Assembly (NCBI RefSeq): GCF_049532895.1
Contig: NZ_CP064031.1
Span: 4,340,001-4,404,000, forward strand
DNA from: Dyella_B acidisoli
Lineage (GTDB): Bacteria; Pseudomonadota; Gammaproteobacteria; Xanthomonadales; Rhodanobacteraceae
DNA: 64,000 nucleotides
Direction: 5' to 3'
Shown: one piece after another, positions 16,466 through 25,152 of the stretch
Layout: each line of letters starts with the position of its first letter
How positions within the stretch are numbered: the first letter of the stretch is position 1
Program-made: the position numbers and the translations under genes
Notes under the pieces: model-generated
The model's database searches: none
The model's input: only the letters and a program-made list of their open reading frames with translations
Told to the model about the DNA's origin: nothing

Positions 16466-17815
16466 TCAAGCAGATGAAATAAGACTGGAAAGCAGCTCAG
16501 TCTTCTCCTTCATCACAAGCGCATCTCCCCTGCTTTCCACGTTCAAACGTAACAGCGGCTCTGTATTGGACGCGCGCAGATTAAAGCGCCACTCACCAAA
16601 ATCTGCACTGATGCCATCCACCTTTTCCACGTGTGGCTTCTGACTAGCAAAATGAGCCATGACGTGATCAACGGCCTTGGCGGCATTGTCAACGGTAAAA
16701 TTGATCTCTCCACTACATGGGAAATCAGCAACCTGCTTGCTTACTAACGACTCAAGAGACTGACCACTCTGGCTGATGCGCTCTGCCAAAAGCAGCCAGG
16801 GAATCATTCCCGAGTCGCAGTAGGCAAAATCACGAAAGTAATGATGGGCACTCATTTCTCCACCGTAGATCGCGTCCTCTGCCCGCATGCGCTCCTTGAT
16901 AAAAGCATGCCCCGTCTTGCTCTGCACCGGTATACCACCGGCATCTCGCACCATCTCGATGGTGTTCCACGTCAGACGGGGATCGTGGATCACCTTTGCG
17001 CCAGGATGCTTTTCGAGAAGCTGAGCGGCGAGCAGACCGACGATATAATACCCCTCGATAAACCCGCCCTCGGCATCAAAGAAGAAGCAGCGGTCAAAGT
17101 CGCCATCCCAGGCTAACCCAAAGGCCGCGCCATGATCGCGGACTGCATCCGCTGTAGCGGCACGGTTTTCAGGTAACAACGGATTGGGAATGCCGTTAGG
17201 GAACCTGCCGTCTGGCTCATGGTTTACCCGAATGAATTCAAACGGTAAATGTCTGGCGAGCAAATCCACCACTGGTCCCGCACAACCGTTGCCAGCATTC
17301 ACTACAATCTTCAACGGCCGCAGAGCCATCCCATCGATATAGCCCATCAGATGGCTGATATAGGCCGCCTTGTCGTGATCACGGGTCACGTGACCAAGAC
17401 GCTCTGCATCCACGAAGCGGTTCTCTTCCACCAAACGCTCCATGTCACGTAAGCCCGTATCACCGCTGATTGGGCGGGCTCCTTCCCGCACCAGCTTCAT
17501 GCCGTTGTAGTCCATCGGGTTGTGGCTGGCAGTGACCATAATCCCGCCGATCACACCACGATGAAATGTCTGGAAGTAAACCTCTTCAGTACCACACAAG
17601 CCGATGTCGATGACATCACAGCCGGCCTGGGTCAGGCCTTCGGACAGCGCTGCAGCCAGTGCCGGACTGTCCTTCCGGATGTCATAACCGATCACCACGC
17701 GGCCATTACCCACGATCTGAGCAAATGCACGGCCGATTCGTTCTGCCAATTCGACGTTGAGTTCATCAGGAATGCGGCCGCGAATGTCGTAAGCCTTGAA
17801 GCTCTTGAGCGCCAT
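16466..17815 (-). CDS. manB: Phosphomannomutase (CpsG/ManB)
   Basis: The protein has 449 residues, an alpha-D-phosphohexomutase. Motifs in order are the phosphoserine loop TASHNP (Ser97), the Mg-binding DGDFDRCFFF, the sugar loop GEMSAHHYF, and the phosphate-binding RASNTEPLLRLN. The GEMSAHHYF form is typical of CpsG-type phosphomannomutases, which convert mannose-6-phosphate to mannose-1-phosphate for GDP-mannose. It is last in the minus-strand operon after gmd and rmd, and pairs with manC at the other end of the island. The start has AGGAGA upstream. Dual phosphoglucomutase activity (as in XanA/AlgC) is possible but less likely. Confidence 0.9.
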   Translation of the reverse strand: MALKSFKAYDIRGRIPDELNVELAERIGRAFAQIVGNGRVVIGYDIRKDSPALAAALSEGLTQAGCDVIDIGLCGTEEVYFQTFHRGVIGGIMVTASHNPMDYNGMKLVREGARPISGDTGLRDMERLVEENRFVDAERLGHVTRDHDKAAYISHLMGYIDGMALRPLKIVVNAGNGCAGPVVDLLARHLPFEFIRVNHEPDGRFPNGIPNPLLPENRAATADAVRDHGAAFGLAWDGDFDRCFFFDAEGGFIEGYYIVGLLAAQLLEKHPGAKVIHDPRLTWNTIEMVRDAGGIPVQSKTGHAFIKERMRAEDAIYGGEMSAHHYFRDFAYCDSGMIPWLLLAERISQSGQSLESLVSKQVADFPCSGEINFTVDNAAKAVDHVMAHFASQKPHVEKVDGISADFGEWRFNLRASNTEPLLRLNVESRGDALVMKEKTELLSSLISSA

Positions 17816-17842
17816 TTTACAGTTCTCCTGGAGGCCGGAGCC

Positions 17843-18748
17843 TTATTCACTTGCCTCGTACATCCACTGCAGCGTTTGCCGCAACGGAATCATGTCCAAC
17901 GGACCGATCAATCTGGCCAACTTCGCGTTGGAACCAGCTAATCTCGCCACCTCGTTAGCTCGAACGAATGCAGGGTTGACGCGCACTTCCATGCGATAAC
18001 CTGCCAGATCCTCCATCATCCCAATGACTTCGTTAAGCGTATAGGCATGACCGGAGCAGAGATTGACGACCTCGCCGACTGCGTCTGCATCGAGCAGCTT
18101 CCGGTACGCACTGGCCACGAACCTTACGTCTTGGAAGTCGCGCGCAACATTGATGTTGCCTAGCTCAATCATCGGTGCACGACGTTGAAAATGTGAAACG
18201 ATCTTGGGAAGCAGGTACTTTTCTGACTGCCCTACGCCCGTGTAGTTAAAGGGACGCGTCAGGACGATGGGCAGGCGATCGGTCCAAAGGCGCGCCATCT
18301 GCTCCATCGCGAGCTTGCTGACCGCATAATCATTGGCCGGAGCCGCAGGCAAGTCTTCGGTCAGGAGCGATACGTCACTGTTGCCATAAATATTGGCGCT
18401 ACTCGCCAATATCACTGTGCGCGGCCGATGACTACTGGAGGCTAATGCTTCCAATAGATTGCGCGTACCTACGATATTGGTACGATAAATGGCGTCCGCA
18501 TCGCCATGCGCAACAAAAGCGATGGCGGCAAGATGTATCACCACGTCGGGCATCAGATTCCCTACAGCCATGATCGTAGCCTCGCGATCGCATAGATCGA
18601 CCTCAACGTTTCCGGCAGCGGGGCCGTGCGACAAGCCCACCACGTTGTAACCCGCAGCCATCAGCTCAGCCGAAACGTATTTGCCGGTAAAGCCAAGGCT
18701 TCCGGTCACCAGTGCAACTGGTTGCGAACGATCAGAAGGACTGGCCAC
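17843..18748 (-). CDS. rmd: GDP-4-keto-6-deoxy-D-mannose reductase (GDP-D-rhamnose synthase)
   Basis: The protein has 301 residues from a GTG start. Extended short-chain dehydrogenase: NAD(P) loop TGSLGFTGKYV, active-site SSANIYGN and YAVSK (Tyr-x3-Lys). The pairing with gmd directly upstream (17-base overlap) and with manB downstream matches Rmd, which reduces the Gmd product to GDP-D-rhamnose. The related 6-deoxy-D-talose reductases (Tld) cannot be excluded by eye. Expected product: the D-rhamnose donor for the rhamnan built by the glycosyltransferases of this island. Confidence 0.85.
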   Translation of the reverse strand: MASPSDRSQPVALVTGSLGFTGKYVSAELMAAGYNVVGLSHGPAAGNVEVDLCDREATIMAVGNLMPDVVIHLAAIAFVAHGDADAIYRTNIVGTRNLLEALASSSHRPRTVILASSANIYGNSDVSLLTEDLPAAPANDYAVSKLAMEQMARLWTDRLPIVLTRPFNYTGVGQSEKYLLPKIVSHFQRRAPMIELGNINVARDFQDVRFVASAYRKLLDADAVGEVVNLCSGHAYTLNEVIGMMEDLAGYRMEVRVNPAFVRANEVARLAGSNAKLARLIGPLDMIPLRQTLQWMYEASE

Positions 18749-19766
18749 GTTCGTTCCGTTGAAGGTCCGCAGCGACCATCATGCGACACAACTCTTCAAG
18801 GCTCGTCTTCGGCTCCCACCCTAATTTGGCTTTGGCCTTAGCCGGATCACCGATCAACAGGTCGACCTCTGCTGGGCGGTAATACCTGGGATTAATCACC
18901 ACCATAGCACGGCCGGTTTCACGACAAATGCCACGCTCACCTTCCCCCTCTCCTCTCCAGTCAATCGTGATGTCCACGCCCTTGAAAGCCATGGCCACGA
19001 AATCACGGACGGTTTCTGTACGGTTGGTCGCCAATACGTAGGTATCGGGCTCGTCCGCCTGCAGCATGCGCCACATGCCTTCGACATATTCCTTTGCGAA
19101 GCCCCAGTCGCGCCTGGCGTCGAGATTTCCGAGCTCGAGCCGATCCGTGCGACCCAACTTGATCTTGGCCACTGTGTCGGTGATCTTTCGAGTCACGAAC
19201 TCTCGGCCACGCAGCGGTGATTCGTGATTGAACAAAATCCCGCTGCTACCAAAAATCCCATAGGACTCGCGATAGTTCACCGTCATCCAGTGAGCATAGA
19301 GTTTGGCAACACCGTACGGACTGCGCGGATAGAAAGGGGTGTCTTCCTTCTGAGGAACCGCCTGCACCTTACCAAACATCTCAGACGTCGACGCCTGATA
19401 GAAGCGGACTTTCGGATTGACGATACGGATCGCCTCGAGAAGGTTCAATGTACCTACCGCCGTGATTTGCGCGGTCAGCACGGGTTGGTCAAACGAGACG
19501 CCCACAAAGCTTTGGGCAGCCAAGTTGTACACCTCGGTAGCCTCGGTCTCCTGCAATAGGCGGATCGCAGAACCAAGATCGGTCAGGTCATACTCAACCA
19601 AATGCAAGTTCGGCTGCTTGTCGATGCCGAGCTCTTCAATCCGCCAGAAATTGACGGAACTCGTGCGCCGATACGTACCATAGACGGTGTATCCCTTTTG
19701 AAGAAGCAGTTCGGCGAGATAGGCACCATCCTGGCCGGAGATGCCAGTGATAATCGCAGTTTTCAT
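18732..19766 (-). CDS. gmd: GDP-mannose 4,6-dehydratase
   Basis: The protein has 344 residues from the ATG at 19766, chosen over one seven codons upstream because AGGAAAAAGCTCC lies just before it. The sequence is textbook Gmd: TGISGQDGAYLAELLL, the RRTSSVNFWRI loop, STSEMFGKVQ, SPYGVAKLYAHW with the Tyr-x3-Lys pair, NHESPLRGREFVTRKI, and the LGNLDARRDWGFAKEYVEGMW segment. It converts GDP-D-mannose to GDP-4-keto-6-deoxy-D-mannose in the cytosol. With Rmd as its partner the route leads to GDP-D-rhamnose rather than to fucose, since no Fcl (WcaG) is nearby. Confidence 0.95.
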   Translation of the reverse strand: MKTAIITGISGQDGAYLAELLLQKGYTVYGTYRRTSSVNFWRIEELGIDKQPNLHLVEYDLTDLGSAIRLLQETEATEVYNLAAQSFVGVSFDQPVLTAQITAVGTLNLLEAIRIVNPKVRFYQASTSEMFGKVQAVPQKEDTPFYPRSPYGVAKLYAHWMTVNYRESYGIFGSSGILFNHESPLRGREFVTRKITDTVAKIKLGRTDRLELGNLDARRDWGFAKEYVEGMWRMLQADEPDTYVLATNRTETVRDFVAMAFKGVDITIDWRGEGEGERGICRETGRAMVVINPRYYRPAEVDLLIGDPAKAKAKLGWEPKTSLEELCRMMVAADLQRNERGQSF

Positions 19767-19819
19767 GGAGCTTTTTCCTGATTTCATAATTAATCCAGTG
19801 GCGATGACTTACGGCGTGT

Positions 19820-22800
19820 CTAACCCGGCGACCAGGTTTTGTAAGACGACTTTCCCGTGACTGCGTCAAGAAACCGCTCGGCACTTGTCGCCCACGAATT
19901 TACGGCAACGGCCGCCTGATTCGGGACTGCCCCATTTCGAACGGCGTCGAGCGAGCGCTCAATAGAATCCGCTAGATCTTTGGCGGAGTCTCCCGAGAAG
20001 TAGAAGATTCCATCTCCACCAACCTCTCGGAATACGGGAATATCCCGAGCAAGTACTGTTACCCCGCGCATCGTCGCTTCGATGATTGGCAGACCAAAGC
20101 CTTCACCACGCGACGCCACAAGCAACAGATTGGCCGAATCATATAATTGATCAAGAAGCTCGTCGCTTGCAGCGGAGAACCAAGTCACGCCAGAGGCTGC
20201 AATCACTTCATTGCCCAACCGCTCGATTAACTGCTCAACACACCAACCTTGCTTACCGACGATTACCAAATTTGCGTTGACATTTCGCTCGCGCAATTTG
20301 ACGAACGCGTCGAGTACCTGATCGTGCCCCTTTCGGGGTTCGATCGTACCCACCATAAGTACTAGGTTTCCGTTGTGGCGCAACCACCTTAGGCGCTCCT
20401 CTTCTTCAGGGGACATGCCGCGAGATGGCACACTGGCCTGGACGTCAGCGCCTAAATGAAACCAGGAAAGTTGCAGTGGAATTTTACGTCCGGTCGTGGG
20501 TAGCCACGCTGCGAACTCATCCGCCACAGATCGCGAAATGGCCACAATCCTGTCCGCGATAGTTGCCACTGTCGGATACCAACGTCCCAAGATTTCCGTC
20601 GCGTTGGCTGGAAACCATTCGGGACGTGCCACAGGTAGCATGTCGTAAAGCACGAAAGTGATTTCAACGCCTTTCGCTCTTAATGTACTGAAGAATTCCG
20701 AGGCTGTGATAACGGTAGGTGCTAGATCGAGGCCAACAAATAGGTCACCCGTAGTGGCATCCATCGGATCATCGTCCAGGCCCATGTCTGGGCAGCCGAG
20801 AAATGCGCATGTAAAACGACGGGCATAGCGATAGACGCCATCTCCGTTACTGTAGACAGGCTCAATACGCCAGCCAGTTTTGTTTTGCGTTAGTAACTCA
20901 CTGAGAATGCTGCGTACTACACGTTGGATTCCAGTGCGCGCATCGGTTCGAGCCAATTCCGAGACATCCAGCAACAACTGAGGGTGGGAAGTAAGCGGCC
21001 CTAGTAACGGTGCGAGACCGAGTGCCACGGCGTCGCGATCAGTGCTCGTTGGTTCGACGGTTGAACGGATAGCTGATAGCTGATCGACGGCGTGTTTTAG
21101 AATTCGACGAGAGCTGCGCTCGTACAATGCGTCAATGGTCAACGAGTACTGTTTGGCAATACGCGCAGGATCATGCAGCCTTTCCAAATAGTCTCTCCCG
21201 GCCCTAGCCAGTGCCGAACGAGTCTCTTTGGAATCAATCAGCCGACCAATGCTAGTCGCAAGGTCCTCGACACTGAATTCATCCTCAAGCGTTATCACTG
21301 TCTCGCGTGGCAATTCGGCCAACGACCCATGCGCGTTGACGATGGTTGGAATCCCCCACGCCATACAATCAAGGACTGCTGCAGACGTCTCGCCACGCGA
21401 CTGCCGTCTCAATTGGACGGCTATATCTGCGGATGCGAGCCAATGACGATAAGTTTCCGCATCCGCAAAGCCCGTTATGAATACATTCTCAGCGCCGACT
21501 GCCCTTGCACGCTCATAAAGCATAGTCTGCCAAGCTAAATCCGCAGCCTTGCCGACAAAAACGAGCTTACAGTCGGCGCGATGACCAAAGGAAGTCAGCC
21601 ACGCTTCGAGCAACGACTCATTGCGCTTGTTGGCGCTAAGCATCCCGAATGAGGCGACCACCAACTGCCCATCGTCCAACCCAAGTACGCGCCTAGCTTC
21701 AGCGCGATCAACAGTGTGCTGTACCTTGCGGAGAAGAGGTATTTGAGCAAAACACGCTGCCTTGTCGCCGCCGTACCATTCATTGGCGAGCGTACGACTG
21801 TGCGTGGAATGGACTATCACCCCGTCGGCGGCAGCAACCACGCTCCAGTTACAAGGAAATTTATACGCGATGGCATATTGGGCCGTAATACTTTGGTCAA
21901 CCGCCTCGCCGAGCATCTTCAACGCGTAATAACCGTGCCCTTCATACAGCGCCTGCTGCCATAGGCCCGGAATTCGACCCTTTTCCTGGAGCCATTGATG
22001 AAGATTGCCGAGGTAAAAATCGTGCAACACCACAGTTCCACCAACTTTCGCCAGCACATCAAACATGTGACCGTGAAATTCAGAGTTACCAAAATGATAA
22101 AGCACTCGATCAAAGCGTTTGGCGTTGGCTAGAAACCAAGGCACATCTCGCACTGGTACAACTAAGCCATCGAGATTAATTGGTCTATCAATATCATCAA
22201 CGACCAATTCGATATCGTAATAAGCCACCAGTTCCGGTAATAATTCCGCGCTGAAGTCGGCGATACCAGACTGCTGCGGCGGCAATGGTGACAAGTACGC
22301 CAACTTGGGCTTGCCACGTCGGGCTGGGACTTGTCTAGCTGCGAGAACCTCGGCGCACCGAGCACCAACGGCCATCTCTATACCCTTCCACGCTTCGGTG
22401 CCGGTTCGCTTCCAAGAGAATTGCTTGCTGCGCGAAAGCCCATTCGAAGCAAGTCGTTCTCGCAACGCATCGTCCGACAGAACGCGAATGATAGCGTCGG
22501 CGATGGATTGCTTGTCTCGCGGATCAAACACCACCCCGTCCAAACCAACCACCTCCGGCAAGCTAGAAGTCTTGGACACGATGACGGGTGCCCCCACAGA
22601 CATCGCCTCCAACACCGGCAAGCCAAATCCCTCGTGCCAAGATGGAAACACGAATAGCTCGCACAAGCCGTACAGCGCAAGCAGATCCTCATCAGTCACA
22701 AAGCCAGTGAGAACTAACGCATCATTGGGCAAGCCGACGCGTCGTGCAAGGGCACGTAGACGCTCGAACTCTTCCGGTTGCACTTTGCAGACGATCGCCA

Positions 22801-23614
22801 GCTGATGCGACTTCGCGATGCGGCCCGTTGTCGCAAATGCCTCGATCAACAGATCGATGTTCTTCCGGTGATCTATTCCGCCGGTGTACATCACAAATGG
22901 CTTCTTGAGCTTTAACCTCGCACGAACCTCGCGCTCCGCACTCTCCGGCATAACAACCTGCGGAGCGTAGCGCTCATTCACAGCCGCAGAGATATTTAAG
23001 ACGCAATCGGGCGCATATTCCAACGCACCAAGAATCTCCTGGCGCGAGCTGTCGGATATGGCTAGCAGGACATCGGCCCGGGCCAGCCCCCTAAGGACAT
23101 TCAGATACCAGTTGCGCAGCCGAGGGTCGCGAAGATAAATATCCGGGTACGTGTAAGGAATAAGGTCATAAACAACCACCACCGTAGCAATGGCGATATC
23201 GGCGGATGGAAGCGAGCAGACACAGTCGTCAATCCAACCTTCAAAAGGGCTGAGAAGAAGAAAGCAGTCGGGCGCAATCGATGCGATTAAGGCATCACGT
23301 ACCAACTGGCTTGCCTCAATTCGCCACGCGTTACCCTCATCCCCTGCGTTACGAGGCGACGGAGAGGTCCAAACGTGGATATCTTGGGGATCCACCTTCG
23401 TCTTCAATTCCCGGCGCAACTCGATCGCGGACTCCTCCATGTCCCCGTTGATAAGGAAGGAGATGCGTCGGCCGTCAGCCTGGCTTATCAATGCATGCAC
23501 GAGTGAATTGGCATAAATGCCAATCCCCCGCTTTCCATGCTCAACGCTCTGACACGCTTGCAAATCGATGAGCAAATGCATGGGTAAATTATTTTTCTGA
23601 TCCATAGACGTCAC
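19820..23614 (-). CDS. Triple-domain GT4 glycosyltransferase (WbdA-like rhamnan polymerase candidate)
   Basis: The protein has 1264 residues with three GT4 (GT-B) modules in tandem. Module 1 (about 12-430) has YTGGIDHRKNIDLL and the E-x7-E motif in HEGFGLPVLEAM. Module 2 (about 445-860) has ASFGMLSANKRNE and a divergent GETSAAVLDC in place of E-x7-E. Module 3 (about 900-1260) has MVGTIEPRKGHDQVL and E-x7-E in REGFGLPIIEAT. Multi-module GT4 proteins downstream of wzm-wzt build the repeat unit of ABC-exported O-antigens (E. coli WbdA is the model). The GTG start overlaps the FkbM stop (GTGA); an ATG at 23605 is an alternative. Acts at the inner membrane. Confidence 0.85.
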   Translation of the reverse strand: MTSMDQKNNLPMHLLIDLQACQSVEHGKRGIGIYANSLVHALISQADGRRISFLINGDMEESAIELRRELKTKVDPQDIHVWTSPSPRNAGDEGNAWRIEASQLVRDALIASIAPDCFLLLSPFEGWIDDCVCSLPSADIAIATVVVVYDLIPYTYPDIYLRDPRLRNWYLNVLRGLARADVLLAISDSSRQEILGALEYAPDCVLNISAAVNERYAPQVVMPESAEREVRARLKLKKPFVMYTGGIDHRKNIDLLIEAFATTGRIAKSHQLAIVCKVQPEEFERLRALARRVGLPNDALVLTGFVTDEDLLALYGLCELFVFPSWHEGFGLPVLEAMSVGAPVIVSKTSSLPEVVGLDGVVFDPRDKQSIADAIIRVLSDDALRERLASNGLSRSKQFSWKRTGTEAWKGIEMAVGARCAEVLAARQVPARRGKPKLAYLSPLPPQQSGIADFSAELLPELVAYYDIELVVDDIDRPINLDGLVVPVRDVPWFLANAKRFDRVLYHFGNSEFHGHMFDVLAKVGGTVVLHDFYLGNLHQWLQEKGRIPGLWQQALYEGHGYYALKMLGEAVDQSITAQYAIAYKFPCNWSVVAAADGVIVHSTHSRTLANEWYGGDKAACFAQIPLLRKVQHTVDRAEARRVLGLDDGQLVVASFGMLSANKRNESLLEAWLTSFGHRADCKLVFVGKAADLAWQTMLYERARAVGAENVFITGFADAETYRHWLASADIAVQLRRQSRGETSAAVLDCMAWGIPTIVNAHGSLAELPRETVITLEDEFSVEDLATSIGRLIDSKETRSALARAGRDYLERLHDPARIAKQYSLTIDALYERSSRRILKHAVDQLSAIRSTVEPTSTDRDAVALGLAPLLGPLTSHPQLLLDVSELARTDARTGIQRVVRSILSELLTQNKTGWRIEPVYSNGDGVYRYARRFTCAFLGCPDMGLDDDPMDATTGDLFVGLDLAPTVITASEFFSTLRAKGVEITFVLYDMLPVARPEWFPANATEILGRWYPTVATIADRIVAISRSVADEFAAWLPTTGRKIPLQLSWFHLGADVQASVPSRGMSPEEEERLRWLRHNGNLVLMVGTIEPRKGHDQVLDAFVKLRERNVNANLVIVGKQGWCVEQLIERLGNEVIAASGVTWFSAASDELLDQLYDSANLLLVASRGEGFGLPIIEATMRGVTVLARDIPVFREVGGDGIFYFSGDSAKDLADSIERSLDAVRNGAVPNQAAVAVNSWATSAERFLDAVTGKSSYKTWSPG

Positions 23615-25152
23615 GATGACTTCGTTGCTCTGTCGAGCATCGAGCGAACCTCTCGCGCTCGTGCAGGCAAGTGCGTATATCTGCGGGGCACCACCGCCCG
23701 CGGAATAGGCGGCAGGGGCTGCGGCTTAGCATCACCGACTACAGTGCGAACCAAGCGAGCCTTGAGTCCAGGCGTAGCACTTAGAAGAACGGAGCCTATT
23801 CGGCGTAGCGCAGGGCGATTTGTAGCTGCGATAAGAAGCCGAGTCAATTTGGCGTTGCTAGGCCGAACGTTTCCAATCCACTCACCGCGTACCAGAGCAC
23901 GCAGCACACGCGCGATGAAACGCGGCCCTTTCGTTAGGCGCCACGAACGACTAAGAAGAATCTGCTGAAGCTTGGCGTCGATCGCATGCTCACGATTCAT
24001 AACATCAAGCAACGCTGCTTGCACATTGTGTGCAAAGCCGAGTCGTTCATGCACGCGTTCGATCGCCTGGTCCACGCTATTGAGTCGCTGGGCTAAGCGC
24101 TCCAATTGCTCATCGACGTTACCGTGAGCACGCTTCTTGAACGCTTCTTCGAAGCGATTGCCAAAAGCTGCGAGTCTTTCGTCCAGTCCATTTAGGATAT
24201 CGGTCGACATGCTCTGTTCGAAGTGCTTGCCAAAAGCCACGAGTCTTTCGTCCAGTCCATTCAGAATATCGGCCGACATGCCCTGTTCGAAGCGCCTGCC
24301 AAAAGCCACGAGTCTTTCGTCCAAACCATTCAGGATATCGACCTGCATGTTCTCCAGGCGTTCCGCCCTGGCAGCGACGGCATGATAGCTCTCATTAACT
24401 CGTTGCGACTCCGCTCGCTCAAGCTCAACTTCTTGGGATAGACGATCCATTTGTGTACGTGTCCATGATTCAGAATAGCTTACGAAGTCGTCAAAGAAGT
24501 TGGGGGGTCGCGAGAAATACGTAATGCGATCCTCGTGCTCTAGGGCCACATAAAACCGATTTAATCCGTCGTCGTAGGCAAATATGTAATTTGCATCTAG
24601 CAGCAAGTGCTCCCATTCGCCAAATGTCGGCTCTGGGGAATTTGGCTTAGTGGCCTCGACCAAGATGATCCAAGGGCGAAAGCGATTCAAATCCAGGCTC
24701 CGAAGCACGGCGGCCTCAGCACCCTCAACATCGACTTTGAGAAAGTGCACGTCCTTCGGTCCGTAAGTCCGAAAGACCGCATTCAGCGTATGCGCCTTCA
24801 GCCGCTTTTTGACGACACTCCAGCCTTCTTTCGCGTAACGCCTGGCGTAATCCTGACTTACTGTCGAGAGGCCGGTGTCCTCGACATCATAAAGTTCGAT
24901 ATAACCAGGCTCGTCGGAGATTGCTGTATTGAGATTAATGTCCTGGGGCCGATCATCGCAAATCAGACGAAACCAGCGTTCTACTGGCTCGATATTTACG
25001 CCGTGCCATCCGCGCGACTGAAACGCCTTGGTCACCGAACCATTGATTGGATGCTGCGCCCCCACGTCTATATAAAAGCCCTCGCCAATGTCAGCGAGAG
25101 CACGAACAAGCATGACGTCCTCGTAATTTTGGGCATACGAGATCATGCTCAT
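23611..25152 (-). CDS. FkbM-family methyltransferase with coiled-coil repeats
   Basis: The protein has 513 residues from the ATG that overlaps the wzt1 stop (ATGA); a frame extending 33 bases upstream is less likely. Residues 1-215 are an FkbM SAM methyltransferase: FYIDVGAQHP (motif I), VNIEPVERWF, and FLKVDVEGAEAAVL. Residues about 230-400 are a long, charged, Arg/Glu-rich helix predicted to be coiled coil, including three 23-residue repeats (269-337). The tail has SRSWRLTKGPRF and a basic end with TPGLKARLV. The layout (capping enzyme plus extended coiled coil, beside a WbdA-like polymerase and wzm-wzt) recalls WbdD, which caps O9a chains and measures them with its coiled coil. Homology to WbdD is not claimed. 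Confidence 0.8.
   Translation of the reverse strand: MSMISYAQNYEDVMLVRALADIGEGFYIDVGAQHPINGSVTKAFQSRGWHGVNIEPVERWFRLICDDRPQDINLNTAISDEPGYIELYDVEDTGLSTVSQDYARRYAKEGWSVVKKRLKAHTLNAVFRTYGPKDVHFLKVDVEGAEAAVLRSLDLNRFRPWIILVEATKPNSPEPTFGEWEHLLLDANYIFAYDDGLNRFYVALEHEDRITYFSRPPNFFDDFVSYSESWTRTQMDRLSQEVELERAESQRVNESYHAVAARAERLENMQVDILNGLDERLVAFGRRFEQGMSADILNGLDERLVAFGKHFEQSMSTDILNGLDERLAAFGNRFEEAFKKRAHGNVDEQLERLAQRLNSVDQAIERVHERLGFAHNVQAALLDVMNREHAIDAKLQQILLSRSWRLTKGPRFIARVLRALVRGEWIGNVRPSNAKLTRLLIAATNRPALRRIGSVLLSATPGLKARLVRTVVGDAKPQPLPPIPRAVVPRRYTHLPARAREVRSMLDRATKSS
24142..24348 (-). repeat. Three in-frame 69-bp tandem repeats in the FkbM gene
   Basis: Three consecutive 69-base units encode MxxDILNGLDERLxAFGxxFExx three times. 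Only about nine bases differ between the second and third units by eye, giving roughly 85-90 percent identity. Each unit adds 23 residues to the coiled-coil region without changing frame. Such arrays can gain or lose units by slippage or unequal recombination. Confidence 0.9.

Noticed and set aside
24142..24348. 69-bp repeats considered as a CRISPR or intergenic repeat array
   Set aside because: Units are contiguous without spacers, in frame, and encode a helical repeat inside a methyltransferase gene.
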